DNA of 64,000 nt, taken from Photobacterium rosenbergii. Lineage in GTDB: Bacteria; Pseudomonadota; Gammaproteobacteria; Enterobacterales; Vibrionaceae. Positions 52,618 to 61,530 of this stretch are shown in pieces. The stretch spans positions 38,883-102,882 of the forward strand of contig NZ_PYMB01000016.1 of the NCBI RefSeq assembly GCF_003026455.1, in the 5' to 3' direction. The position numbers were made by a program, and so were the translations under genes. The notes under the pieces were generated by a model. That model ran no database searches, was not told the origin of the DNA, and saw nothing but the letters and a program-made list of their open reading frames with translations. Positions within the stretch are counted from its first letter, which is position 1. Every line of letters begins with the position of its first letter.

Positions 52618-52908
52618 ATCAAGGCTCCTGTTAGCTGTTGTTAATGTCGGAAGCCATTGTAGGGATATGATTGGATGCCCATTACAAACATAAAGACTAA
52701 AAATATCAATATAAGGACACGGTGGGAGTGCTCAGTTCATCTTCCTATTATCAAAGGATGTCATCATAACAACGGTGAATATGCTAAAGCAGGAATGTGC
52801 CTTCTTTAGAAATGTGAAGTAATGATTTTTTCTGATCCGTAAATTGGCAAAAAGGGGTTCTAACCAATATAAATATATATGCATACCAATAACAAGGATG
52901 ATAAGAAA

Positions 52909-53499
52909 ATGAAGATGATTTATCAAAAAATCAGCGCTCTATTTGTTCTATTGCTCATATCTTTCAGTGCCAGTGCAGATTTTGGAATTAGGCATTTTGA
53001 TAAGGTAGAACCGCATATGTATTTAGGTATCGGCGCCTCTTTTATTGATGTCGAAGTCGATGTCGATGGTGTTGGTAGTACTTCCTTTGATAGTGAGCTT
53101 TTAGGGGTCATTATTGGCTATCAGTTTAATAGTAATTTTGCCGTTGAGTTTCGAGGTTATGGCAATATCTCAGACGATGAAATTTTGGGAGTATCAATAG
53201 AAGCAGAGAATCATTTTAATATTCTGGGAAGAGCAATACTACCAATAGATAGGTACATTAAGCCTTATCTACTTGCTGGTGTTGGTCGCACAAAAGGAAA
53301 GCTTGCCTCTGAATCAGAGAGTGAAACTGATTTTCTTTATGGTGTCGGTATAGGTATTAGTAAAGGTAATGCACTGGAACTCTCTGTAGAGTGGGCTAGA
53401 GCATTTGATGATAGCTTTGGGATTTCTGGGGCAAATTTTAAAGGTGATACTATAAACCTTAATTTGGTATATCACCTGCCAAGAGACTGGTGGCATTAA
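52909..53499 (+). CDS. small outer-membrane beta-barrel protein
   Basis: About 196 residues from ATG 52909 (AAGGA upstream). Signal peptide ALFVLLLISFSASA, then alternating strands (EPHMYLGIGASFIDVEVDV, LLGVIIGYQFNSNFAVEFRGYG, YIKPYLLAGVGRTKG, FLYGVGIGISKGNALELSVEWARAF). This fits the eight-stranded OmpA-like/Opa-like barrel group (OMP_b-brl). Function unknown, often adhesion or stress. AT-rich, monocistronic, with a long imperfect terminator after it. Confidence 0.84.
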   Translation: MKMIYQKISALFVLLLISFSASADFGIRHFDKVEPHMYLGIGASFIDVEVDVDGVGSTSFDSELLGVIIGYQFNSNFAVEFRGYGNISDDEILGVSIEAENHFNILGRAILPIDRYIKPYLLAGVGRTKGKLASESESETDFLYGVGIGISKGNALELSVEWARAFDDSFGISGANFKGDTINLNLVYHLPRDWWH

Positions 53500-53518
53500 A
53501 GCGTTATTTATTGTGAAT

Positions 53519-53570
53519 GCCCAAAATTAATTTTATCTAATAATAGGTATGTATTAATTATTGGGCTTTT
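53519..53570. terminator. imperfect hairpin terminator
   Basis: GCCCAAAATTAA (53519-53530) pairs with TTAATTATTGGGC (53554-53566) with a one-base bulge, then TTTTAT. Lies after the barrel gene. Confidence 0.6.
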
Positions 53571-53662
53571 ATATGTTAGGTGCCTATTAAGGCAGGCAGT
53601 AGGCTTTCTGTATTTTGCAGCTATAAAATAACCCATTGCCAATTAATATAATTATTACCTTC

Positions 53663-54007
53663 TTAGTATCTGCTGTTTTGCCCATAATGATTTGAAAGGT
53701 TGTCGGTATTGGCCCCTCCTTTCCAACCAGAGGGCTTGGCAATAGCAATGATATCTAGTGCGTTGAAGGTATTGCCCTCAAATAAGCCATTGGCCAACTC
53801 TTGGTGCAGGGTTGGGTGTTGATTGCCAAAAAGAGCGTGAGCATATTGCGCATAGCGGAGGCTAAGGCCTGATGCGTTGAGCACGGCATTGATTTGCCCA
53901 TCGGTATAGGTTTCTCTGGGACCATAGGATGTCAACAACGCTGGGCTGAGTGTCTTTATGTATTGTCGAATTGCTCTCCGCTTGAAAAACTGGCAAATGG
54001 TGAACAT
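53663..54007 (-). CDS. hypothetical protein, 114 residues
   Basis: The protein is soluble and probably helical: FFKRRAIRQYIKTLSPALLTSYGP and SLRYAQYAHALFGNQHPTLHQELANG. There is no signal peptide. I do not recognise a named family; the pattern is seen in small vibrio proteins of unknown function. GGAGG is well spaced before the ATG, so the gene is likely real. It lies 62 bp downstream of the LysR gene on the same strand and may be in its operon. Confidence 0.65.
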   Translation of the reverse strand: MFTICQFFKRRAIRQYIKTLSPALLTSYGPRETYTDGQINAVLNASGLSLRYAQYAHALFGNQHPTLHQELANGLFEGNTFNALDIIAIAKPSGWKGGANTDNLSNHYGQNSRY

Positions 54008-54069
54008 CGTTAACCTCCGAGGTGCAAAAGACTATTAATACAGTGTTCAATAAGCTTTGGCAACTGGTT

Positions 54070-54966
54070 TCAGCAACCTTCTGCTTTCATTGCATCTGTA
54101 ATAAAGTCGATGAATGCCCTGATGCGAAAAGGTTGAGACTGGCTGGCTTTATATACGGCATAAAGAGGGATAGTCTGCTGTTGGTAATCGGTTAGCACTT
54201 CAACTAACTCGCCTGTCTTTTCATAAGGGGAAACCATCCATTGAGGCAAAAAGGTGATTCCCTGCCCTAAAGTGGCCATTTTCAACAGCATTTCTGGGTT
54301 GTCGCTGCGAAAATGCTCACTCAAGGACACTTTTTCTGACTTGCCATCTCGGTTGATGAAGTTCCAAACATTTGAAGGGTGGGCCAGCGAGTAAGTTAGG
54401 CAGTGGTGTTTCGTGAGTTCACTAGCGTGTCGTGGCAAGCCTTTACGATTTATGTAATCTGGCGAGGCACAGTAGACCATAGTGTTGTCAATCAACTGTT
54501 TTGCCTTGAGTCCTGAATCCTTAAGGAAAGAAGCGCGAAAAGCGATATCGACGTTGTCGCGATAGAGATCAATATGCTGGTCATTGAGAGATAGGTCGAT
54601 ATCAACGTCTGGGTGCAATGCCATGAAGTCAGCAATGGGTTTGGCAAGGAGGTGCAAACCAAGCGATGTTGGCATGGATAAGGCCAGCCTTCCTTTTGCT
54701 TTTAGTTGTTCACCTTTTAATTTAGCCTCGAAGTTATCATGATCTTCCAACAGTCGAAGGGCATGCTGGTAATAGGCCTCACCCGCGTCAGTTAATGATA
54801 ATTGGCGACTGGTTCGATGAAGCAGTGATATCGAAAGGTGTTGCTCTAGCCAGGCCACTTTTTTGCTTACGCTGCCCTGGGTGATGTTGTGGTTATTGGC
54901 GACAGCGGTAAAGCTGCCGAGTTGTACGACTCTGGTAAAGGTGCGAATACAGTCTAGCTTGTCCAT
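54070..54966 (-). CDS. LysR-family transcriptional regulator
   Basis: 298 residues; helix-turn-helix GSFTAVANNHNITQGSVSKKVAWLE and SLLHRTSRQLSLT. It belongs to the same YafC/CrgA-like group as the LysR at 5388. It is divergent from a DoxX-type gene. A perfect T-N11-A palindrome (54971-54985) lies just upstream of its start, suited to autoregulation and control of the DoxX gene. Confidence 0.93.
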   Translation of the reverse strand: MDKLDCIRTFTRVVQLGSFTAVANNHNITQGSVSKKVAWLEQHLSISLLHRTSRQLSLTDAGEAYYQHALRLLEDHDNFEAKLKGEQLKAKGRLALSMPTSLGLHLLAKPIADFMALHPDVDIDLSLNDQHIDLYRDNVDIAFRASFLKDSGLKAKQLIDNTMVYCASPDYINRKGLPRHASELTKHHCLTYSLAHPSNVWNFINRDGKSEKVSLSEHFRSDNPEMLLKMATLGQGITFLPQWMVSPYEKTGELVEVLTDYQQQTIPLYAVYKASQSQPFRIRAFIDFITDAMKAEGC

Positions 54967-54970
54967 ATCT

Positions 54971-54985
54971 ATTCCAGTCTGGAAT
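54971..54985. promoter_or_regulatory. LysR box between LysR and DoxX genes
   Basis: ATTCCAG-T-CTGGAAT: perfect 7-bp arms around one base, containing the T-N11-A core of LysR sites. A second, looser version (ATCCAGTGCTATTGGAAT) lies 40 bp further, at about 55010-55027. Confidence 0.7.
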
Positions 54986-55068
54986 GTTTGGTAATCAATT
55001 TTAACTGTATATCCAGTGCTATTGGAATGTTTATGATTGTCCCAAGTTTACATTTTGAGGCAGATATC

Positions 55069-55440
55069 ATGACCATTACTCAGACTATCATCACTTCTCT
55101 TCTTGCCGCTTTCTTCTTGTTTGCAAGTTCGATCAAAATATTAGGTTGGCAGAAGATGATTTTTACTACCCAGCTAGCTTTCTTCGTGAAGTATGGTCTC
55201 AACCGACACTGGATGTTCGCAGTCGGTGTATTGGAATTCGTATCTGCGATTATGATCATTACTCCGATGCTGGTGGGAGCGTCGACAGCAACGACAACAG
55301 CCCTGATTGGGGCAGCGCTGCTAACTACTGTCTCAATGGGGGCCATTGCCTGCCACCTATGGTTTGATACCTGGCGGGATGGTGTGCCTGCGATGGTGAC
55401 CTTTGGATTGTCGGTTGCGCTAGTACTTTATGGAGTTTGA
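55069..55440 (+). CDS. DoxX-family membrane protein
   Basis: About 123 residues from ATG 55069 (GAGG upstream). Four membrane segments, with FASSIKILGWQKM and YGLNRHWMFAVGVLEFVSAI as the DoxX/DoxD-like pattern. Related proteins work with thiol or respiratory enzymes and are often induced by electrophiles. It is divergent from a LysR gene with a palindromic site between them, so probably its target. The 3' end overlaps the convergent GNAT gene by 13 bp. Confidence 0.82.
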   Translation: MTITQTIITSLLAAFFLFASSIKILGWQKMIFTTQLAFFVKYGLNRHWMFAVGVLEFVSAIMIITPMLVGASTATTTALIGAALLTTVSMGAIACHLWFDTWRDGVPAMVTFGLSVALVLYGV

Positions 55441-55886
55441 GGAAACTTGTAGATAAATGGAAAACAACCGCCGGGTAAGTCCCTTGGCTCACCATTAGGG
55501 ACAAACCCCATTTTTTGGTAGAAGTTTACAGCATACTTTGAGGCGTTAAGGTGAATCGCTTGCTTGGGGGAGAGCTGTTTACAATCATCAAGGGCTTTTA
55601 AGATCAGCTTACGGGCGATACCCTGGTGATGGTATGCAGGGTCAACGAATAAATTGGATAAGTTCCAGTACTCTTTGACCAAAATGGTTCCGACTACTGC
55701 GTCATCGACACGGTAAACATAATGTATTGAATAGTCTGGATGCTGCCGCCACCACATCACACTGTCGGCACAACTGGCGATAAGCCCATCTTGGACATCT
55801 GCAGGCTCGTCAATACAGGACCTGATAGCTCGCCCGGTAAGGGCAATAATGTCTGAGATATCCCGAAACCTTGCTGGTTGTATCAC
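55428..55886 (-). CDS. GNAT-family N-acetyltransferase
   Basis: About 152 residues. NLFVDPAYHHQGIARKLILKALDDC is the acetyl-CoA motif, and HLNASKYAVNFYQKMGFVP the C-terminal strand and helix. The start is a GTG at 55886, 8 nt after AAGGAAA; the GTG at 55892 is closer than usual. The substrate is unknown. It overlaps the DoxX gene by 13 bp tail to tail. Confidence 0.87.
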   Translation of the reverse strand: MIQPARFRDISDIIALTGRAIRSCIDEPADVQDGLIASCADSVMWWRQHPDYSIHYVYRVDDAVVGTILVKEYWNLSNLFVDPAYHHQGIARKLILKALDDCKQLSPKQAIHLNASKYAVNFYQKMGFVPNGEPRDLPGGCFPFIYKFPQTP

Positions 55887-55996
55887 TCGCACTTTCCTTG
55901 TGTCTGTATTGGTTGTCTTATAATTGCTTGTTTTTCGCTATCTAACAATGCTAATAGTGGATATATGTTTGGCAAAATATTACGGAAAGACACGCC

Positions 55997-56692
55997 ATGA
56001 AAACGATTGGGCTGCTGGGGGGAATGAGCTGGGAGTCGACAGCCAGCTATTACAAGGCAATTAACGAAGGGGTTAAGCATGAACGAGGGGGCTTACATTC
56101 GGCGAAGGTGGCGCTTTACAGTGTAAACTTCGACGAAATCGAGAAGCTCCAGCATGCCGGTGACTGGGCTGCGACAGCTGAAATTCTGTCTGTGGCTGCA
56201 AAATCCGTCGAGGCTGCAGGTGCAGATTTCTTGCTGATCTGTACAAACACCATGCATAAAGTCGCAAAAGATATCGAGCAAGTGATGTCTATTCCGTTGC
56301 TCCATATAGCTGATGCTACGGCAAATGAATTACAAGCTGATGGTATTAAGAAAGTCGGATTGCTGGGAACACGTTTTACCATGGAGCAAGACTTTTATAT
56401 CAACCGGTTAACCGAGCAATTCGGTATAGAGGTGGTCGTCCCTGACTTGCCAGACAGGGAAATCATTCACAAGGTCATTTACGATGAACTGTGTAAGGGG
56501 GTGATTAAAGGTGACTCCCGTGCGGAATATGTCCGGATCACTGAAGCCTTGTCTGAGCAAGGGGCCGAAGCGGTAATTTTAGGTTGCACCGAAATTGCTT
56601 TGTTAATCTCATCTCAAGATACCGATGTACCTTTGTATGACACTACAAAAATCCATGCGGAAGCGGCAGTAAAGCTCGCATTATCAGAATAA
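55997..56692 (+). CDS. aspartate/glutamate racemase family protein
   Basis: 231 residues. LLGGMSWESTASYYKAIN starts the fold. Both catalytic cysteines are present: LLICTNTMHKVA and LGCTEIALLI. This is the RacD/YgeA-like family that interconverts L- and D-amino acids without a cofactor. Whether it acts on aspartate or other amino acids is open (YgeA homologues are broad). Followed by a terminator shared with tyrS. Confidence 0.9.
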   Translation: MKTIGLLGGMSWESTASYYKAINEGVKHERGGLHSAKVALYSVNFDEIEKLQHAGDWAATAEILSVAAKSVEAAGADFLLICTNTMHKVAKDIEQVMSIPLLHIADATANELQADGIKKVGLLGTRFTMEQDFYINRLTEQFGIEVVVPDLPDREIIHKVIYDELCKGVIKGDSRAEYVRITEALSEQGAEAVILGCTEIALLISSQDTDVPLYDTTKIHAEAAVKLALSE

Positions 56693-56696
56693 ATCG

Positions 56697-56720
56697 AGGC
56701 CACCGGAAGGTGGCCTTGTT
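56697..56720. terminator. bidirectional terminator
   Basis: AGGCCACC-GGAA-GGTGGCCT followed by TTGTTAT, between the racemase (+) and tyrS (-) genes. Confidence 0.85.
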
Positions 56721-56734
56721 ATAGAAATATAGCA

Positions 56735-57925
56735 CTATTGCGGGATGACTCGTATTTTGGCCGCACGACGCTTCCCAACCTGATACACCTCTTCGCCTAG
56801 CAAAGGCATTAGGGCTGGGTCTTTAATTTTGACGCCATCTACCTTTACAGCTCCTTGCTTGATTAAACGCATTGCCTCTGAGGTTGACGAGGTTAACCCT
56901 GCCTGTTTGAGCAACTGGCTGATACTCAAGCCCTGCTTAACTTCTATCGCTTGTAGGTCGTCAGGTAATATTTTGGCGGCAAAGCGTTGGTTGAACTGGG
57001 TTTCAGCTTTATCTGCTGTTGACTCGGAGTGGAAGCGTGTGACGATCTCTTTTGCCAGCAGTACTTTGACTTCTTTCGGGTTACGTCCGGTTTCGATATC
57101 TCGCTTAAATTGTTTGATTTCATCCATATGGCGGAATGAGAGCAATTCAAAGTAGTTCCACATCAAGTCATCGGATATAGACATCAGCTTACCGAACATT
57201 TCCTGCGGCGATTCGCTAATACCGATGTAGTTGGCTGCCGATTTGGACATTTTCTTTACCCCGTCTAGGCCAACGAGCAAAGGCATGGTGATGACCACTT
57301 GCTGCTCCATGTTGTACTGCTTTTGCAGTTCTCGGCCCATCAACAGATTAAAGGTCTGGTCCGTTCCGCCTAGTTCGATGTCAGCTTTCAATTCCACTGA
57401 ATCGTATCCCTGAAGGAGCGGGTAGATAAACTCATGGATACCTATGGGTTGCTGCTGGGCAAAGCGCTTTTTGAAATCTTCACGTTCCAGCATTCGGGCG
57501 ACAGTCTGACTGGCGCTAAGTTTGAGCATGCCTTCTGCACCAAGTTTGGACAGCCAGTGTGAATTGAATACGATCTCGGTTTTGTTCGGATCAAGGATTT
57601 TGAACACCTGCTGTTGGTAGGTTTCAGCATTGGCAAGGACCTGCTCTGTCGTCAGTGGTGGGCGGGTGGTGTTCTTACCACTTGGATCGCCAATTTTGCC
57701 GGTAAAGTCGCCGATCAAGAAGACAACCTTGTGGCCCAAGTCTTGAAACTGCCTTAGCTTGTTCAAAATAACAGTATGCCCCAAGTGGATATCGGGCGCC
57801 GTAGGATCTGCACCGAGTTTCACCACTAAAGGGCGGCTCTTTTGTAATTTTTCAATCAGTGCTGATTCAGGGGTAATTTGCTCTGTTCCTCGGTGGATGA
57901 GAGCAAGCGCTTGGTCAATATTCAT
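56735..57925 (-). CDS. tyrS: tyrosine--tRNA ligase (TyrZ type)
   Basis: 396 residues. The class-I signatures are HLGH (PDIHLGHTVIL) and KMSKS (GVKKMSKSAANY). A C-terminal S4 RNA-binding domain (LLKQAGLTSSTSEAMRLIKQGAVKVDG) is present. The length and sequence place it in the second bacterial TyrRS subfamily (TyrZ/TyrS2), distinct from the 424-residue Escherichia enzyme. It charges tRNA-Tyr. GGAGC precedes the ATG. Many vibrios carry this form; a second tyrS may exist elsewhere. Confidence 0.95.
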   Translation of the reverse strand: MNIDQALALIHRGTEQITPESALIEKLQKSRPLVVKLGADPTAPDIHLGHTVILNKLRQFQDLGHKVVFLIGDFTGKIGDPSGKNTTRPPLTTEQVLANAETYQQQVFKILDPNKTEIVFNSHWLSKLGAEGMLKLSASQTVARMLEREDFKKRFAQQQPIGIHEFIYPLLQGYDSVELKADIELGGTDQTFNLLMGRELQKQYNMEQQVVITMPLLVGLDGVKKMSKSAANYIGISESPQEMFGKLMSISDDLMWNYFELLSFRHMDEIKQFKRDIETGRNPKEVKVLLAKEIVTRFHSESTADKAETQFNQRFAAKILPDDLQAIEVKQGLSISQLLKQAGLTSSTSEAMRLIKQGAVKVDGVKIKDPALMPLLGEEVYQVGKRRAAKIRVIPQ

Positions 57926-58079
57926 AGTAGCTCCGGCAGGTGTTAAGTTCAGAGCTTTTCTATCATTTATCCTGATACTCTGATTCTATTTACGTTGGTA
58001 AGGGACTCCTGAATAAACTAGTATTCAGTACCTCTTTTGGTAGCAGAGTAGCAAAGTTCTTTTTGGGTGAAAGTTAGCA

Positions 58080-58100
58080 GCTATCACGAATAGTGATAGC
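58080..58100. promoter_or_regulatory. perfect dyad upstream of LysR
   Basis: GCTATCAC-GAATA-GTGATAGC: 8-bp perfect arms, 42 bp upstream of the LysR start at 58143. The inner ATCAC-N5-GTGAT is a regular LysR-box form, so autoregulation is likely. Confidence 0.65.
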
Positions 58101-58142
58101 CTTGCTGGGTGAATAGGTAACGTAGGAAGTGGCCAATTATTA

Positions 58143-59036
58143 ATGTACAGCTTTGAACAATTGAAAATGTTTGTCGCCGTTTGTGAGTGTGGTTCTTTTT
58201 CGGCAGCAGCAAGAAAATATAAACGGGCGCAATCTGGGGTTAGCCAATCGGTATCGAACCTCGAAATCGCGTTAAATCAAACCTTGTTTGACCGCTCCAG
58301 TAATATCCCGAGGCTCACTTCACAGGGAGAGGCATTGTTGCCGATTGCCCGAGCCATATTGCTGCAGCAACAGCGCTTGGACCAAAAAGTCATGGCGCTC
58401 GATGCTGATCAAGAGCATGAGCTCGTGGTGGCAATAGAAGAGAGCGTTCTCGAACCTGCTTTACTAGCGCAACTTGTCACATTGGGTGAGCAGTTTCCGA
58501 TGACCAATATTGAACTTATCTCTGCCTCCACTTTTGACATCAAAACCATGGTCAGTGAAGGTCGGGCACATGTTGGTGTTGTCTATTCTGACGGAAAAAT
58601 GTTGGAAGATACCGAGTTTGCCACGGTTGGTTATAACCGGTTTTTGACCCTAGCATCGCCTGACCATCCATTGGCCCATAAAACGGCCCTCAAAGATGGC
58701 GACCTGCGCAATTACCGGCAGGTTGTACAGCGCTCTTCCAGTGGTAAAGAGTTGTGGTTCTCCTATGCTATTAGCACTCAAGCTTGGTACGCGAGTAACC
58801 ACCAATTGCTATTGGAGTTAGCTGCTCAAGGCTTGGGCTGGGTGATAGTCCCCGAACGACTGGCCGCGCCTTTCGTTGAGCAGGGAAAACTCGTTGTATT
58901 GGATCTGGCCTTCGAGCCGGACGGTTGGTTAACCACCGTAGATGTGATCCAAACCCGCCGTCATACCGAGGGGCCTGTTCGACAGGCAATGCTACGCCTT
59001 TTAGAGAAGGCTCTAGCTTCGAAGACTCGATTGTAG
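58143..59036 (+). CDS. LysR-family transcriptional regulator
   Basis: 297 residues; helix-turn-helix GSFSAAARKYKRAQSGVSQSVSNLE, then effector domain. It differs from the YafC-like group in its QSGVSQSVSNLEIALNQTLFDRSS segment. It stands alone, with tyrS divergent and a DM13 gene 93 bp downstream. A perfect dyad lies 42 bp upstream. Target genes unknown. Confidence 0.92.
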   Translation: MYSFEQLKMFVAVCECGSFSAAARKYKRAQSGVSQSVSNLEIALNQTLFDRSSNIPRLTSQGEALLPIARAILLQQQRLDQKVMALDADQEHELVVAIEESVLEPALLAQLVTLGEQFPMTNIELISASTFDIKTMVSEGRAHVGVVYSDGKMLEDTEFATVGYNRFLTLASPDHPLAHKTALKDGDLRNYRQVVQRSSSGKELWFSYAISTQAWYASNHQLLLELAAQGLGWVIVPERLAAPFVEQGKLVVLDLAFEPDGWLTTVDVIQTRRHTEGPVRQAMLRLLEKALASKTRL

Positions 59037-59129
59037 AATGTTGCTTGCAAAGTCATAGCTACCTTGCTGTTTTTGCTATAGTTCAATTGTATGTGATTAC
59101 ACTTAGTTAGCTGCTGCAAGGAGGCAGGG

Positions 59130-59600
59130 ATGAAGCGAATTTTCGGTTTATTGGCAACGCATATCATAGCGGTTGGGATCGGTTTTGCGTTGGGTATTTA
59201 TGCGCTCCCCATTTTGATTGCGCCGGAGGCACCTTCGGTATCCACTATCCAGTCGGTTGAGGCAAAAGCACAATTTACTGGTACCTTTGATAAAGAACGT
59301 CAAGACAGTGATTTTCTCCATTGGGGAGAGGGCAAGGTCGCCTTGGCAACAGACAGTATCAGCTTTATGGGTGAGTTAGCGCCCGGGCCAGATTACAAGC
59401 TATATCTATCGCCCGAGTTTGTTGAAACAGAAGATGACTTCAACCGCCTGAAATCAACAATGGTCAAAGTCGGTGATATCAAAACCTTTAATCAATTCAT
59501 GTTGCCGTTGGACGAAAGTGTTGATATTGCCCAGTACAATACCGTGATTGTTTGGTGTGAAACATTTGGTCAGTTCATTACGTCTGCCCAATACCAGTGA
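59130..59600 (+). CDS. DM13-domain exported protein
   Basis: 156 residues. One N-terminal membrane anchor (THIIAVGIGFALGIYALPIL), then a DM13 domain: FTGTFDKERQDSDFLHWGEGKVAL, GPDYKLYLSPEFVETEDDFN and VIVWCETFGQFITSAQY. DM13 is a small beta-sandwich linked to electron transfer and membrane cytochromes in animals and bacteria; the role here is unknown. AGGAGG is ideal before ATG. The rof gene follows after 31 bp, probably in the same transcript. Confidence 0.88.
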   Translation: MKRIFGLLATHIIAVGIGFALGIYALPILIAPEAPSVSTIQSVEAKAQFTGTFDKERQDSDFLHWGEGKVALATDSISFMGELAPGPDYKLYLSPEFVETEDDFNRLKSTMVKVGDIKTFNQFMLPLDESVDIAQYNTVIVWCETFGQFITSAQYQ

Positions 59601-59631
59601 GCCTAATAGGCAAAGTAGAAAAGGAACGCAA

Positions 59632-59880
59632 ATGGTTACCTGCCATCAAACCGACTATGTCGAACTTGCTTGTATGTATCGTTATCCCATCAAGTTGACC
59701 ATGAGGTCGGGAGAAGAAGTGCTCGGCACCGCATTAGATACAAAATGGAACGAAGACAAACAGGAATGTATTGAGATAAAAACAGAAGACGTTACGACAC
59801 AGCTGGTAGTGCTTGAAGAGATATCAATGCTGGAAGTTCAGATCGATAACCCTCATTTCAGAAAAATCGCTTTTGATTGA
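59632..59880 (+). CDS. rof: Rho-binding antiterminator Rof
   Basis: 82 residues from ATG 59632 (AAGGAACGC upstream; the longer frame from 59548 overlaps the DM13 gene and is not needed). TDYVELACMYRYPIKLTMRSGEEVLGTALD and QLVVLEEISMLEVQ match Rof/YaeO, the small protein that binds Rho and relieves termination. In Escherichia it lies near nlpE/yaeQ; here it is behind a DM13 gene. Confidence 0.88.
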   Translation: MVTCHQTDYVELACMYRYPIKLTMRSGEEVLGTALDTKWNEDKQECIEIKTEDVTTQLVVLEEISMLEVQIDNPHFRKIAFD

Positions 59881-60063
59881 TTCAAATCTTTATATTTTCT
59901 CCTCAGACGCATCCTGACAATTTAACGGTTGGGATGCTTCCTTTCCTAATTACAAGCTTTCATAAATCAGCTACTCACTCCATATCTTTGTTGGTTTGTT
60001 TTTTTTGCAAAAAAATGCATTACTTAGACGTCCATGGTCAGTGAAGATAATTTTTCGTAAGTG

Positions 60064-60114
60064 TTTTTGCGTTTTATTGCATTGATCTGCAGGTTTTTGC
60101 AGTTTAAAATGCAG
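60064..60114 (+). promoter_or_regulatory. direct repeat upstream of the DeoR gene
   Basis: TTTTTGC begins at 60064 and again at 60094, exactly 30 bp apart, each followed by a T/A-rich stretch ending in TGCA or ATGCA. Three helical turns apart on one face, it suits a tandem operator for the DeoR-type repressor that starts at 60142. Confidence 0.45.
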
Positions 60115-60141
60115 GCTATCGCACCGTTATGAGATTAGCTT

Positions 60142-60912
60142 ATGGCAGATTCATCCCTTGATTTGAACAACCCGGTGACCCGGCAGAATTGGCTCTTGGA
60201 GCAAATTCAGCAAGGAAAGACCCTTATCGCCAAAGAGGCTGCTGAAGAGTTAGGGGTTTCCCTTGATACCATCAGACGCGATTTGATTGCACTTGAGCAG
60301 CAGGGCGCGCTTAAAAGGGTAAAAGGGGGAGCCATTGCAGGATCAGTTCCCGCGAGGCCTTTCATTGATAGGGTAAAAGATGCCGATACCTGGCTGGCGG
60401 GGTGCCAATCTTCATTGCAGTCTTTAATCGAAAGTGTCGACACCTTGTTCCTAGATGGCGGGACCTCGATATTGAAAATGGCAAATGCCATTCCGGTCAA
60501 CAGCCCAATTACAGTGATAACCCCGTCACCTGTTGTTGCAACCGTTTTGCTCGAGAGAAATATCGAGACCATTTTGCTGGGTGGACGTATCCATCCATCA
60601 GGTGCCATCGCAACCGGCGCTATGACTGTGCGAGCGATAGAAAACATCTCTGCTGATATGGCTGTGCTCGGCGTGTGTGGACTAGACAGTGAATTCGGAC
60701 TTACCGCCGATGACATGGCTGAAGCTGAGGTCAAGTTCGCCATGGCCAACCAGTCCCGTCGGGTTGTTGTATTGGCGAGTCAGCAAAAGCTCAATAAGCG
60801 CTCTCCATACAAAGTCGTTGCCGCTGACCGACTTGATGTGGTGGTGACTGATGCAACGCCTGAGCAAGTCATCGGTTTTGCAGCGCTAGATATCGAGGTA
60901 ATCAACGTATGA
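60142..60912 (+). CDS. DeoR-family transcriptional regulator
   Basis: 256 residues. N-terminal helix-turn-helix (IAKEAAEELGVSLDTIRRDLIALEQQG) then the DeoR sugar-binding domain (DTLFLDGGTSILKMANAIP, LLGGRIHPSGAIATGAMTV, GVCGLDSEFGLTADDMAEAEVKFAMA). These sense sugar phosphates. It is the first gene of a co-directional group with DUF1349, VOC and HAD genes; the next gene overlaps it by 4 nt (ATGA). It probably represses this group. Confidence 0.92.
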   Translation: MADSSLDLNNPVTRQNWLLEQIQQGKTLIAKEAAEELGVSLDTIRRDLIALEQQGALKRVKGGAIAGSVPARPFIDRVKDADTWLAGCQSSLQSLIESVDTLFLDGGTSILKMANAIPVNSPITVITPSPVVATVLLERNIETILLGGRIHPSGAIATGAMTVRAIENISADMAVLGVCGLDSEFGLTADDMAEAEVKFAMANQSRRVVVLASQQKLNKRSPYKVVAADRLDVVVTDATPEQVIGFAALDIEVINV

Positions 60913-61502
60913 CGCACTCTCAACAAGCCCTATTTGAGCGCTTTGAATGGTATAACCCGCCAAAGCGCGTTGAGCAAACCTCAGATCAGTTATTGATTGA
61001 GCCTCAGGGAGAAACGGATTGTATCCGTTCTTTCGAGTCTACCATTGCAGATTCTGCAAGCTTTTATTTCACTCGCTTATCTGGTGATTTCACATTCCAG
61101 GCCAAATTGGATTGCCAATTGGTTGGATTGTTCGATGCTGGTGCATTGATGGTTCGGGAAAGCGCCGAATGCTGGGCAAAAATCTGCATAGAAAAGTGTG
61201 CGGATGGCGGGATATCGATTGTGTCGGTTGTCACCGACGGGTGGTCTGATGATACCAATAACGAAGTTCTTCAAAGCCCAGAGGCTTACCTGCGAATTAC
61301 CCGCAAGGGCAATATGATCGGACTGCATTACAGCCTGGATGGTAAACAGTGGCGGTTTGTCCGTAAGTTTGGCTTGCCTTGGTCTCCGCAGTTGCAAGTG
61401 GGTGTGGCCGCTCAGGCACCTAGGCAGGCTGGCTGCAAGGTGTCAGTTGAACAAATGAGTATATCAAACCAGCCGGTTGCCGACTTTCGCAACGGTGAAT
61501 AG
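60909..61502 (+). CDS. DUF1349 (concanavalin-like) protein
   Basis: 197 residues. ESTIADSASFYFTRLSGDFTFQAKL, FDAGALMVRESAECWAKICIE and GNMIGLHYSLDGKQWRFVRKFGLP form the DUF1349 lectin-like beta-sandwich (YesU-type), which often acts on oligosaccharides. Translation overlaps deoR-type gene by 4 nt. The substrate is unknown. Confidence 0.85.
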   Translation: MTHSQQALFERFEWYNPPKRVEQTSDQLLIEPQGETDCIRSFESTIADSASFYFTRLSGDFTFQAKLDCQLVGLFDAGALMVRESAECWAKICIEKCADGGISIVSVVTDGWSDDTNNEVLQSPEAYLRITRKGNMIGLHYSLDGKQWRFVRKFGLPWSPQLQVGVAAQAPRQAGCKVSVEQMSISNQPVADFRNGE

Positions 61503-61530
61503 TGCCAGTTAATGACGTTGAGGAAATATC

